This document shows, piece by piece, positions 25,028-34,920 of a stretch of 64,000 nucleotides of DNA. Location of the stretch: positions 1 to 64,000 of the forward strand of contig JAHLKH010000115.1 in assembly GCA_025526915.1 (NCBI GenBank). The letters are read 5' to 3'. The position numbers and the translations under genes are program-made. A model generated the notes under the pieces. It made no database searches, was not told where the DNA came from, and saw only the letters and a program-made list of their open reading frames with translations. Numbering within the stretch: the first letter of the stretch is position 1; each line of letters opens with the position of its first letter. The stretch is from Entophlyctis helioformis (Eukaryota > Chytridiomycota > Chytridiomycetes > Chytridiales > Chytriomycetaceae).

Positions 25028-26926
25028 ATGAGCCGCGACGTGCAGACCAAGACCAACACCGAGACGCTTGCCAACGGCAAGGTCGTCGAGACCAAGGTGA
25101 CCACGCAGGTCGACACCACCGAGAACAAGGTCGTCACCACCGTCACCACCGTGGTCACCACCACCGACCCCAAGACGGGCTCTGTTTCAACATCGACCAA
25201 GGTCAACACCACCACCACCACCACTGTGCCCGCCGAGATGACAGAGGCGGCTGCCAACGGCACGCTCGTTGCCGCCACCACTCCCTCTGGCGGCACGACC
25301 TACGTCGTCGCCAAGGCCACCCGTAAGTCGGTCTGGCCTGCCGCTCTGTTTGCCAAACGGGCATGCTGGCTTGCGGCTGGTGCACAACGGCGTCTGCCGG
25401 CTGCAATTGCCGTGCACCGCCCATGCACCGCACCGCAGCCTGTCGTGCGGCTGGCTTCTGCTCCTGCACACTCCCCCAAGGCCCCTGCTTGCCCAACCCC
25501 CTGCTGACGCTCTCTCCCGCACACCGCCGCTGTCGTCCTGCCGCCATCTGTGCGCTGCCGCTCGCTGTCACATCTGCGTCATCGGCCGCCGACCGCATCC
25601 AACCACCTTGAACTGCCCAGCTGTGACGGCCCAGTTCCCCGCCCACTCCTCCACATCCACCAAGCGCGCGCTGCTCATCGGCGTGCTGTACAAGGGCTCT
25701 GACAACGAGCTGCTTGGTACGTGCAGACCTATGCCCTCATCTCTGCCCGTCTGCTGTTGAAGCGGCACGCTCGCTGACCCTCGTCCGCTGCACCGCCGTC
25801 ATCCACGTCCTTCACTGCCGCGTCTGCCGCTTTGTGCTGATCTCGCACTCAAGGCTGCGCTAATGACATTCAGAACATGCAAAAGTTCCTGCTCCAGCAC
25901 GGCTTCCACTCCAAGGACATTGTCATGCTCACGGACGGCGCTGGCAACCCGGCACAGACCCCCACGCGCTCCAACATGATCGCTGGCATGAAGTGGCTTC
26001 TCGCAGACGCCAAGGCTGGCGACTCGCTCTTCTTCCACTTCAGGTAGGTATCTGCGAGCTGCATCGTGTCGGTGATTTGACGGTTGGCTGGCTGGCTGGC
26101 TGACGGACTGACTGACCTTTGCGATTGGATGCAGTGGCCACGGTCTGCAGACGCTCGACAAGGGCGGCGACGAGGACGACGGACACGACGAGGTAAGCGA
26201 CCAGTGCACTGCGCTCTTTTGACCTGTGCAGCATTCTGACGTTGGCGATGCTTTCACCACAGGGTATCTGCCCCGTCGATTTCCACCAATCCGGCATTAT
26301 CCTGGACGATGTATGGCCTTCATCACCATGAGTGACTGCACGCGTTCCGCTCTGCTGACTTTTGTGTCAACGTCGCTCTGTGTGTGCAGGAGCTGAACCG
26401 CCGCCTCGTGCAAAAGCTCCCAGCAGGCGCACGCCTCACGGCCGTGTTTGACTGCTGCCACTCTGGCTCGACGCTTGATCTGCCATACGCATACCTTCCA
26501 GACGGCACGCTCAAGGAGTTCTCCAAGGTCAAGGAGATTGGCAAGCTCGCCAAGTCGACAGCCGAGGAGGTCCTCAAGGGCAACATCACGGGCTCCATCA
26601 CAAACGTGTTTGGCAAGCTGAAGAGCCTGTCGCTCACCAAGACGCTCAGCACCACGGAAAAGGTGGCCATCCGCGGCACGGAAAACGCCGACGTCATCTG
26701 CTTCAGTGGCGCAAAGGACTGGCAGACGGCTGCGGACGCCAAGATCAACGGCGTGCCTACGGGTGCCATGAGCTTTGCCGTCATTCGCGCCATCAAGGAG
26801 CAGCCCGACTGCACATATGGAGAGCTCCTTGGCAATGTCCGCAAGATCATTGCCGACCACTTCTCGCAGGTGCCCCAGATCTCGACGGGCAAGCACATGG
26901 ACATGAGCCAGCCGTTTGTCGTCTAA
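25028..26926 (+). CDS. Type I-like metacaspase with Thr/Val-rich prodomain
   Basis: Caspase-fold cysteine peptidase cleaving after Arg/Lys, linked to stress response, protein quality control and cell death in fungi. Six exons (25028-25322, 25621-25716, 25854-26043, 26135-26192, 26263-26310, 26390-26926) give exactly 408 codons, 407 aa. The p20 domain starts KRALLIGVLYKG. The catalytic His lies in FSGHG (about residue 196) and the catalytic Cys in FDCCHSG (about residue 251-252). The acidic DEDDGHDEGICPVD loop and the C-terminal p10-like part (PTGAMSFAVI) are present. The prodomain (about 100 residues) is not the usual Gln/Pro/Tyr-rich or zinc-finger type but a Thr/Val/Lys-rich tract (TKVTTQVDTTENKVVTTV). 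The first intron, 298 bp, separates prodomain from peptidase. The ATG at 25028 is the first of the frame after an upstream stop-free stretch of only a few codons. Confidence 0.92.
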
Positions 26927-26975
26927 GCTGCCCACCCTCCATCCGTTTGTGCCAAGACGCTATAAATCAAGACTG

Positions 26976-26980
<5 letters not shown>

Positions 26981-27017
<37 letters not shown>
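26981..27017. repeat. (CA)n microsatellite
   Basis: Pure CA dinucleotide run of about 37 bases in the 180 bp gap between the converging metacaspase and FunK1-like genes. TATAAAT lies just upstream at about 26961. Confidence 0.95.
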
Positions 27018-27019
<2 letters not shown>

Positions 27020-27106
27020 AATGAACACTCGGTCGCATTGGCAGTTGTTGCGAGGGAAGCCGGCGACCATGGTGTGTGTGATGGTCAAGTGCACATGCTT
27101 GCTCAT

Positions 27107-30100
27107 TCATTCGGTGCAATGCCACACAATGCCACGCCACGCCACTCCTTGGCCACTGCGACTACATGGCGGAAACGGCAAACGCATTGGCCTCGTCCAT
27201 CGGCTCGACCTGAGCAGCAAGGCACGATTGGCGAGCTCATCCACGCGGCGCTGGAGCTTGACAAACGCTTGGCGCACGTCGGATGCTGCTGCTCGGAGGC
27301 TGGGCTGGTTCCGTGTCAGGCGGCGGATCTCGGCACGGATCTCAGATCCCACCCGGCACTCTGCATTGATCTGGGCGAGAGTGCGGCCAGCTGGCGAGCT
27401 GAAGACATCCTCAGCAACGTTGAAAGCCACCATGCCAAAGCTCCAGAGATCCGAGGCGATCGAGTAGACGTGGTCAGAGAGCGCTTCGGGGGCAATGAAG
27501 GGGTCGGTGCCATACAGCCGCTCGCGATGAATCGAGGTGCAGCCAGCTGGGATCTGTGCAGCGCCGCCAAAGTCGGTGAGGCACCACATCTGGCGGTCCC
27601 GCGAGAACATAAAGTTGTTCTTGCTGATGTCGCAATGGGCGATGCGGCGTGCCGCGAGGTGCTCCAGAGCCGCCAGACCATGCAGGATGTACGTCACCAG
27701 GCGTGGGAGCCCTGCCGCTTGGCTTGCCGAGCGCATCAAGGTGTGGTCGTGGAACAGCAGCTCCTCAACCAGCACAATGCCAGCGGCTCGGCCGGTCAAG
27801 TCCTTGGCAGCAATGAAGCATGCAATGTTCGGATGACCTTGGACCAAGCGCGTCATCGCAATCTCCTTGGCGTGGCCGCGCGGCTTGTGTTTCACACAGA
27901 CAATGGTGCCAGAACGTCCTCTGCCAAACACGACGGTCACGCCATGGTGTGTCCAGAACTGCTGCATCTTGGACAGCTGCCAGTCATCAAGCAGTGTATC
28001 GACCACATCAACCGCGCCATGACTACCACCACGACCACCGCGACCACTGCTGCTGCTGCGATCAACATCCAAGGACATGCTTTGAGAGCGTCCAGACCGT
28101 CGACTGGGTTCGTTCTTCGGCATATCCTTTTTGGCTGTGTTTGACTGGTGGGATGCCCGCGAGCCCAATGGTTCTGGTGCCTTTGACGGATACACATACG
28201 GATCGCCGAGCTTGGGAGTAGTGTTCACCAGGTCGTACAGACGCCTCGAGTAGCCTCGCAAGTGTCTTGCCAATGCAAAGATGGGCTGCACAACAGCAAC
28301 GGCGCTCGCGTGGTCTTCAGGAGCCTCAAGATCGGCATAGCTGAACCCCATGGTCTGTCCAGGGACGTCGTCTGTGCCGCGATCGTCCACGCTTGCACTG
28401 CCATGAGTCTCATGTTCGTCCATGTATGCGACCGCTCTTTGCACTTGTGATGCGGCCATGAACTCGCGTAGTTCTGCGTCAATGACAAACTCGTCGTCAG
28501 GGTTGCTGCCTGCGATTGCCGATGCGGGAGGCGATGATGTCGATGCAGCTGCTGATGCGGGAGGCGAGATGTGCCAATCGCCACTGTTCCTCTGCTGCAT
28601 GCTTGGTGATGTGGTTGATGAGTCCAATGAAACGCGCCAGCAGTTTCGGTCGCTGTGGAGCAACAGCGTCACTTGGCCGCCTGGCCCAAAGATTGGCCGC
28701 ATGCAGAGAAAGTCAATGGAAGAGGCCCGATCAGCGCGCCATAGACACGGAGTTGGTGCGGTCACTCTCCTCGGCATGGCGAAGTATCCCTGGCAGCCAC
28801 CCAGCAGACAACCATGGTCAGTTCACGCGTCTGCGACGCAGCACACACCATGCAGCACATGCAGCCACCCACCAAGCCAGACAAGCATGCACGCCATCAT
28901 GTCACAGGCCAACTTCTGAAGGTCTTTGTGATCATGATTATTGGTGACTCGATATCCTGAGACCTCGGCCAGAAGAAAGGGGCATCTCAGAGACGCCAGG
29001 GCCGCAGCAGAAACCGTGGCAGGCGTGGCAGGCGTTGCGTTGTGAGCGTCGACCTGGCGCAGAGGGTCCTTGAGGCAGACCGAGATGTCGGGCCGCTTTC
29101 TTGGATACGCCTTGATGTAGCTGTCAAGGCGATCCTCGGCGCCAATTCCAGCGAGGGGATCCAGACTTGAAAAGGCTGCCTTGAAGATGGTCGCGTGAAG
29201 GATATGATACCCTGCCTCTGGCGCTGCCTCGAGTTTGAGCCAGAAGTCGCTGAGTTCAAGGATAACCCTCCGCCATGCCGCTGCTCGGTGTGTTTTGGCA
29301 TGCTGATTCAGACTGGCGATGACCTTTTGCGGAAGAGGGACGCCGACCTGAACAGACTTGATGGTACTCTCCGTGCGACGTCTTGACAGACTCAGCTTGA
29401 TGTCGTTTGCCGATCGTAGCTCGGCGAGCGATGGCGGCTGGTCGTCTTCGGCAAAGATGGCAGGGCTGTCAAAGATGCGTTTGGCAGCGTTCAGCAGCCC
29501 AAACTGTCTGAACGCAGCCACATGCACGATGCCGAATCGGGTCAACGAAACCATTCGCCGCGCTGCCGTCACTGCGACCTTGGCTGCGGCATTGGCTGTG
29601 CGGTTCTGCTCGGCTTTGAGCCGGCTCTGCTGCTGCAACCACTTGGCAGCAGCCACATTGGTGGCAGCTGCGATGCGGCTGTTCCCAACCAACAACAGAC
29701 TTGAGATGTCTGGCCAAGCAAGACAACAAGGGTCAGCAAGCCGATCTGAAGCAACTGTCCAACACAGGCCGGTCAACATACCATTCAGCTTGTCCAATCT
29801 GCGGCTGGACTGGCTCGACATTATACAGGTTCTCTCTGGACACGGCATCGTTGTCCGCAAGCAGCTGTCCGTTGAGATACACTGCCAGGCTGCTGGTGTC
29901 CGCGATACGAAACCGGATGGCGACATGGTGTTTGAGCGCAAGGACCGTCTGCTGCTCAAGCGCTGCAGCGGACTTGAGGTCTTCGAACATGTACCATATG
30001 GTAGATTCGAGGTCGACGGGCGGCACGGCTGTCGCTGTGCTGGGCATTGCTGCTGGCTTCGATATCGGCGTGCTGGCCAGAAGTGGTGTTGGGTCACAGT

Positions 30101-30274
30101 GGCAGCTGCGCCTGTCCAGGGACGCTTGGCTGCGCTGTGGACGCTTTGCTGCGGACGCTTCCGTGGTGTCGATGAGCTAGCGCCGTCAGATACAGGAGCA
30201 GGGCCTGCTGCCAGCTGTTGCTGTCTCGTCGACTTGCGCAGCGGGGCACTGCTCGCGGGCTTGGGCTTGGGCAT
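27107..30274 (-). CDS. FunK1-like fungal-specific protein kinase, probable one-base frameshift
   Basis: Large fungal protein of the FunK1 kinase type; the family is expanded in some fungi and its substrates are unknown. It appears to run from ATG 30274 through about 29762, then 29709 to about 28880, then 28789-27107. The two inner introns are approximate. The frame shifts by one base near 30100, where no intron fits. The middle part holds the family's N-terminal module (KRPDISVCLK, CPFLLAEVSGYRV). The kinase part shows EELLFHDHTLM, catalytic AHCDISKNNFMF, metal-binding LTDFGGAAQ in place of DFG-A, GTDPFIAPEAL and ASDLWSFGMVAFNV. The glycine loop is replaced by VVFGRGRSGTIV. A Ser/Arg-rich insert (28040-28110) separates the two halves. 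It lies 170 bp downstream of the first secreted-repeat gene on the same strand. Confidence 0.75.
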
Positions 30275-30443
30275 TTTGGTTGTTGACAATGGAAGGCAAG
30301 AAACAGAAAGCGACTTTGGCCAACCAGACCTGAGGACGGCGAGTCTGAAAGCCGGATCTGATCTGCAGACACTGTCCGCACCGACCATCCCTGAACAGCA
30401 AGCGACTCGTGTGAGGGAGCAACAATTGGTTTCATTGGATATC

Positions 30444-31358
30444 TCAGACAAAGAGGGAGGTGTCGACGCCAGGGCACACATCGTCGACAGCAGCCATGTT
30501 CTTGGGAACCTGCTTGCCGTTCTCGGCGATCTGCGCGGCGTCGTTCTCGAGCTGGGCCACCACGAGCGAGCACTGGTTCTTGAGCACCTTGTTGCGGTTC
30601 TTCTGGCACTGGATGGCATCCTTGGCCGCACCGCTCTTGCCGGCAATCGCCGCGTTGAACACTTGCTTCTCGGCCGTCTCGGCTGCGCGGGCAATCGCCT
30701 TGATCGCGGCCGCGCCGAGGCTCGAGGGGCACTTGGCGTTGGCGGCAGCGAGAGCAGCGTCACCTCCGCCAGAGGTCTTGGAGATGTCGATCGACGCAAA
30801 GCCGACAGCGGCGGGCTTGTCGCCCTTTGCAGGCTTGTCGGCCTTGGGCTTGTCTTCCTTTGCGGGCTTGTCGGCCTTTGGCTTGTCCGCAGGAGGCTTC
30901 GCGGCACCACCACCAGCCTTGCCCGATCCGACAAAGAGGGAGGTGTCCACGTTGGCGCAGCGGTTGGTGACGTCGCCGGTGTTTTTGGCGACCTGCTTCT
31001 GGTTGAGGGCAATCTGGTCGGCCTTGTTGTCCTTCTGGGCCGAGAGGAACTGGCAGAAGTTCTTGAGCACCTTGTTGCGGTCGCGCTGGCACTGGACGGC
31101 GGCCTTCTTGGCACCAGACAGGCTTTCCACGGCAAACACGGTGTTCTCGGCAGCCTCGGCGGTCGCACCGAGATCCTTGAGCTCCTTGGCAGAGAGGTTG
31201 TCAGAGCAGACAGACTTGGCGGCAGCGAGAGCAGCGTCGCCGTTGCCTGGGGTCTGCGAGATGTCGATCTCAGCAAAGCTGGGAGCACGACGGACGATGG
31301 TGGTGGGAGCAGCAAGAGCCGAGGCGGCAAGGAGAGTGACAAAGAAGGATGCGATCAT
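30444..31358 (-). CDS. Secreted two-repeat four-cysteine protein, copy 1
   Basis: Single-exon 304 aa protein; I do not recognise the family. A signal peptide (MIASFFVTLLAASALAAP) is followed by a Kex2-like VRR site near residue 23-24. Two homologous repeats of about 110 residues follow (about residues 28-142 and 189-304). Each begins with IDISxT-GxGDAALAAA and ends VDTSLFV. Each holds four Cys at equivalent places (after AAAxxxC, in xQCQ, in LKNxC and near the end in C-x-xVDTSLF), suggesting two disulfides. The repeats are joined by a Lys/Pro/Ala/Asp linker built from KADKPAK-type units. Between the second and third Cys lies the shared segment QRDRNKVLKN. It probably acts in the wall or outside the cell. 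An adjacent paralogue lies on the same strand. Confidence 0.8.
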   Translation of the reverse strand: MIASFFVTLLAASALAAPTTIVRRAPSFAEIDISQTPGNGDAALAAAKSVCSDNLSAKELKDLGATAEAAENTVFAVESLSGAKKAAVQCQRDRNKVLKNFCQFLSAQKDNKADQIALNQKQVAKNTGDVTNRCANVDTSLFVGSGKAGGGAAKPPADKPKADKPAKEDKPKADKPAKGDKPAAVGFASIDISKTSGGGDAALAAANAKCPSSLGAAAIKAIARAAETAEKQVFNAAIAGKSGAAKDAIQCQKNRNKVLKNQCSLVVAQLENDAAQIAENGKQVPKNMAAVDDVCPGVDTSLFV

Positions 31359-32277
31359 GGCTGGCTGGCTGTTTGGAGTTGTCGGGGCTGCGTGACTGAT
31401 GGTTTGCGGGTTGCTATGTGCAGAATGTCACAAGAGTGGTACAGAGGATACAAGGTGCTGTGGAGGCTGATGCAGAAGCCAGCGAGGGAAAGCGATCAGC
31501 TTAAATAGTCGACGCCAGGCACGCCACAGCGGTGCCACACACACACACAGGGCGGGGAGGCCACAACGCCACTGGCATTCTCGCCACTGAGCGTTTGCTT
31601 GCACGGTGTCTGCAACCAACACAGTGTCGTCACTTGGTGTCCGTCACACGACGCCATCTGTCATGGGTGGCGAGCAACACGCGTCACGCGTCAGGCGGCG
31701 TGCGGCGTGCGGCCATCGTTCAAGCCGTCGGGCAAATTTGCAAACGGTATGTGCAAGGCATGGGTGGCGTTGGAGTGCGAGTGGCATCGACAAGGAAACG
31801 CGGACAGCTTGGTATCACTGTGGCACACACGGCGATGAGATGGCCGCGGTGATGGCATGGAGACGCAAGCTGGCAGTGTGGCAACGAGTGACGGAGCAGG
31901 GGGCGGTGGCGGTGGTGGTGGCACCGTGCCGACTTTGATGTCTCTGCCACCCAAGTGCTTTGTCGACGCCTCCCTCCCATGGCAAGCTGGCGGCATCGCG
32001 ACTCTTGAGCATCCACACACAGATCAGGGACGGCGGGGTGGGCATGAGTCAGATCTGTGTGTGCCACTGCGAAGCCCAACACGCTCTGCACGAAGAAGCA
32101 TGCGACGCACTGGTCGACATGCTGCTTGCAAAGCGTCTGAAGCGGCACACTGCTGTCCAGTCGGTGGACCAACACAAGGCTGCTTGACAAGAGTGATCTG
32201 GTTCGTTCAAGTCGATTCATTTTCGAGTGTCGTGATATCTTGACACGAGCTATAACTTTACGTTTTGGCAACAAGCA

Positions 32278-32312
<35 letters not shown>

Positions 32313-32314
32313 AC
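31359..32314. other. Intergenic region upstream of secreted gene copy 1
   Basis: About 950 bp without a convincing gene. A TATTTAA element on the minus strand near 31500 could serve copy 1. GTCACGCG occurs near 31684. The right end (about 32281-32313) is an AGGC tetranucleotide repeat that abuts the ABCC 3' fragment. Confidence 0.4.
32282..32313. repeat. (AGGC)n tetranucleotide repeat
   Basis: Seven to eight AGGC units in a row, ending at the boundary of the duplicated ABCC fragment. It may mark the breakpoint of that duplication. Confidence 0.9.
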
Positions 32315-32438
32315 TCAGAACAGCTCGGCCGCCATGGCAGCACGCTGGGCCTCGGCACGGCGCGCAAGGTCAACAAGCTCCTCGTACTCGCCCGTCTCCT
32401 CGCACATCCGGCGGAACGTGCCAACGGTCGAGTTCTCA
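32315..32438 (-). pseudogene. Duplicated 3' fragment of the ABCC transporter gene
   Basis: Bases 32362-32438 match window bases 1-77 in the same orientation with one visible mismatch (CGCCCGTCTC versus CGCCGGTCTC). In the minus frame this encodes the ABCC C-terminal tail ENSTVGTFRRMCEETGEYEE, and it continues through AEAQRAAMAAELF to a stop at 32315-32317. Identity stops abruptly at 32438, just after the codons for the ENS tripeptide. No start, no NBD and no other exon are present, so this is a fragment, not a gene. It sits between the two secreted-repeat genes, 79 bp beyond the stop of copy 2. Because the true gene's end lies outside the window, the match of 32315-32361 to that end is inferred from reading-frame continuity only. 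Confidence 0.85.
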
Positions 32439-32516
32439 GAAGGTCGACGATGCACAACTGCACGAGACGATCTGCAAGTGTCATGCGCGTTCACCACAAT
32501 GGATTCATTGGACATT

Positions 32517-33413
32517 TCAGACAAAGAGGGACGTGTCGACGTTGCCGCAACGGTTGGTGACGTCGCCGGTGTTCTTCGCGACCTGCTTGGTGTTGAGAGC
32601 GAGCTGGTCGGCCTTGTTGTCCTTCTGGGCAGACAGGAGCTGGCAGAAGTTCTTGAGCACCTTGTTGCGGTCGCGCTGGCACTGGACGGCGGCCTTCTTG
32701 GCACCAGACAGGCCTTCCACGGCAAACACGGTGTTCTCGGCAGCCTCGGCGACCGAGCCGAGATCCTTGAGCTCCTTGGCAGAGAGGTTGTCAGAGCAGA
32801 CAGACTTGGCGGCAGCGAGAGCAGCGTCGCCGTTGCCGTTGGTCTTTGAGATGTCGATCTTGGCAAACTCGGCCTTTCTGGCGCCAAGGTTGGCACCAGC
32901 GGCAGGCTTGTCAGCCTTGGGCTTGTCGGCCTTGGGCTTGTCAGCCTTTGCGGGCTTGTCGGCCGCGGCTGCAGGGGCGGCAGGGGCGGCAGCACCGTCG
33001 ACAACAAAGAGCGAGGCATCGACGTTGGCACAACGGTTGTCGACATCGCGCGCGTTCTTGTTGGACTGCGCAGTGTTGGCCGTGGCGAGCTCTGAGTCGC
33101 CCGACACCTCGCCCTTGACCTTCTCACAGAAGTTCTTGAGCACCTTGTTGCGGTCGCGCTGGCAGAGAATGGCGGCCTTCTTGGCACCAGAGAGACCAGT
33201 CGGGTCGAAGAGCCTGTTCTCGGCACCCTCGGCGAGACGGCGGATAGAGTCGAGCTCCTGGGCAGAGAGAGTGTTGGGGCACTTGGCGGCGGCGGCGGCG
33301 AGCGCGGCGGCACCGTTGCCAGGCGTGCGGGAGATGTCAACCGAGGCAAAGTCGGTGGCGGCGAGGGCCGAGGAGGCGACGGCGAGGATGGCGACGAGCG
33401 TGGTTGGGATCAT
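32517..33413 (-). CDS. Secreted two-repeat four-cysteine protein, copy 2
   Basis: Single-exon 298 aa paralogue of the neighbouring gene, unknown family. Signal peptide MIPTTLVAILAVASSALA, then two repeats (about residues 20-133 and 185-298), each with four Cys. The first begins VDISRTPGNGAAALAAA and the second IDISKTNGNGDAALAAA. The linker is KADKPKADKPKADKPA-type. Repeat 2 is nearly identical to repeat 1 of the other copy, including at DNA level over about 320 bp and a short stretch past the stop (CATTGGAYATYTCAGACAAA). Repeat 1 is more diverged, with an extra Asp/Ser-rich tract. A TATAAAAA box lies at 33526-33519 on the coding strand, 106 bp upstream of the start. Likely wall-associated or released. 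Confidence 0.8.
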   Translation of the reverse strand: MIPTTLVAILAVASSALAATDFASVDISRTPGNGAAALAAAAAKCPNTLSAQELDSIRRLAEGAENRLFDPTGLSGAKKAAILCQRDRNKVLKNFCEKVKGEVSGDSELATANTAQSNKNARDVDNRCANVDASLFVVDGAAAPAAPAAAADKPAKADKPKADKPKADKPAAGANLGARKAEFAKIDISKTNGNGDAALAAAKSVCSDNLSAKELKDLGSVAEAAENTVFAVEGLSGAKKAAVQCQRDRNKVLKNFCQLLSAQKDNKADQLALNTKQVAKNTGDVTNRCGNVDTSLFV

Positions 33414-34125
33414 GTTGATGGCGGTGTTGTTGCAGAGGAGGGGTTGCTATGTGCAAGGTACAAGTGTACAAGATACAAGGGGAGCTGATGGCTGAGAGGC
33501 AGAGCGGGCGGCGGCTGGTTTTTATAGGGGAGCGTGCACTGGGCGGCGCATATCCACAAGCGCGCCACCTTGTTTCATCCTTACTGTCACGGACAGGCGG
33601 CCAGACGCCACCACTGCTCACGCGTCTGTGTCATGGCGACGCAAGCAGTGACTTTGAGTGGTTGCAGGGCCTGGGCTCAAGGGTGGTGGCGCTCACACCA
33701 CGCGGCAAGGGCAGGGAGTCGCCTTGGTCGACCATTGGTGCGATCCGCTGCTGCTGGGGCGATGGAGGGCGATGGACGGCCCTGCGGATGGCGCTGCGAA
33801 TGCCAACCGGGTAACGGTCTGGTGGCCATTCTCAACGCCGTCGCTCGCCGTGCTGCCCAGATGCACTCACTGCGTCCAGCTGCTCTTGGCCGCCAGTGCC
33901 AGTCCGTGCACAGGCCGCCCTTGCCAGCCGGCCCACGCACTTGATACGATTTTACTTGCGCACTGACAAACGGTCGGTATGCACCAGCACCTTCCATGCA
34001 TGCCATGCCATGCCCGACGCTCCACAGCTGCAGCTGACGCCTCCCGTGCATGCGCACTTGCCGTTGCCATTGCACCGACAGAGCCCGCCCTCGCCCACAC
34101 CTACATCCACACCCACACCTACGCC
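33414..34125. promoter_or_regulatory. Divergent upstream region, secreted gene copy 2 / mL60
   Basis: About 710 bp between divergent starts, no gene seen. Contains the copy 2 TATA box (33519-33526, minus strand). No clear element is visible for the plus-strand mL60 gene. Confidence 0.4.
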
Positions 34126-34669
34126 ATGCTGTTTGGAGCATTTCAGTCCACATTGACGCTGCTCGGCGGTCTCCTCACGTAAGTGCGCAGAGGATCGCAG
34201 CCCAAAGCGTGCGGTCCTGGCACACTGGCGGCTGGCCGGCACACACCCATGAGCACACACACACACACTCACACAACCGCCGGCATACACAGCAAGCGCC
34301 GGTTCCGTCTGACCAACGGCCAAAAGTACAGACAGCGCCAACGGCTGCGTGGTGTGGACGCTGTCCTGGACACCTTGGTCGAGTCGGGCGTCAAGATCAA
34401 GGCACTCGTACGTCTTTCCTGCCCGCCATGGCACACACACGCACACACCACTCACACACTCACACAAACACCATCTGCTGGAATAGGAGCTCATGCGGCG
34501 TATCCCCCGCGAGCACGAGATGGCTTCGTTTGACAAGTACTGGGTCAAGTCGAAGCGGTACCCGAACGGGTTCAAGCCGATCGCATGGGTGCCCAAGTGG
34601 ACCAAGACGCCGCACCCGCGTACGTGGGCACCGTCCGTGTACCATCTCAAGCCTGTGGTCCGTCGTTGA
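34126..34669 (+). CDS. MRPL31: Mitochondrial large ribosomal subunit protein mL60
   Basis: Small basic protein of 116 aa from three exons (34126-34178, 34293-34407, 34487-34669), summing to exactly 117 codons. It matches fungal MRPL31/mL60 in pattern: an MLFGAFQ start and LLGGLL segment, then KYRQRQRLRGVDAVLDTL (yeast has the related RQRERLRNVD). Near the C terminus KYWVKSKRYPNGFKPIAWVP and KWTK match the family's KYW...VPKWTK signature. It acts in the mitochondrial ribosome. Introns are 114 and 79 bp and rich in CACACA. Confidence 0.88.
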
Positions 34670-34920
34670 TGTGCAGGTCGGGGAAGGGGCGGTTAATGAA
34701 CTCGCCATCTCAAAGCAGGGAGCTCAGTGGCTGGATGCACAGGATGGATGGATGATGGGGGGCTGCTGCCATTTTATAGTCTGGCGCGCAGATTGTTAAC
34801 TTGATGGTCGTCTCGTCTTCCAGTCGTGCCACGTGTATTGCTTAGGGATGGTTGGGAAAGGGGACTGTGGAGAGTGGTGTGGGCAGGCAGGAAGGAGAGT
34901 GTGGTCAGGCAGGAGAGTCA

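Noticed and set aside
28823..31342. A single 839-residue minus frame spanning secreted gene copy 1 and the FunK1-like gene
   Set aside because: The first third is a shifted frame of the secreted gene (Ser/Arg/Pro-rich). Only its lower part, from about 30274, coincides with real FunK1-like exons.
31532..32243. Several short plus-strand frames in the gap between the secreted genes
   Set aside because: No conserved motif, no splice-consistent extension, no signal peptide; they look like chance frames.
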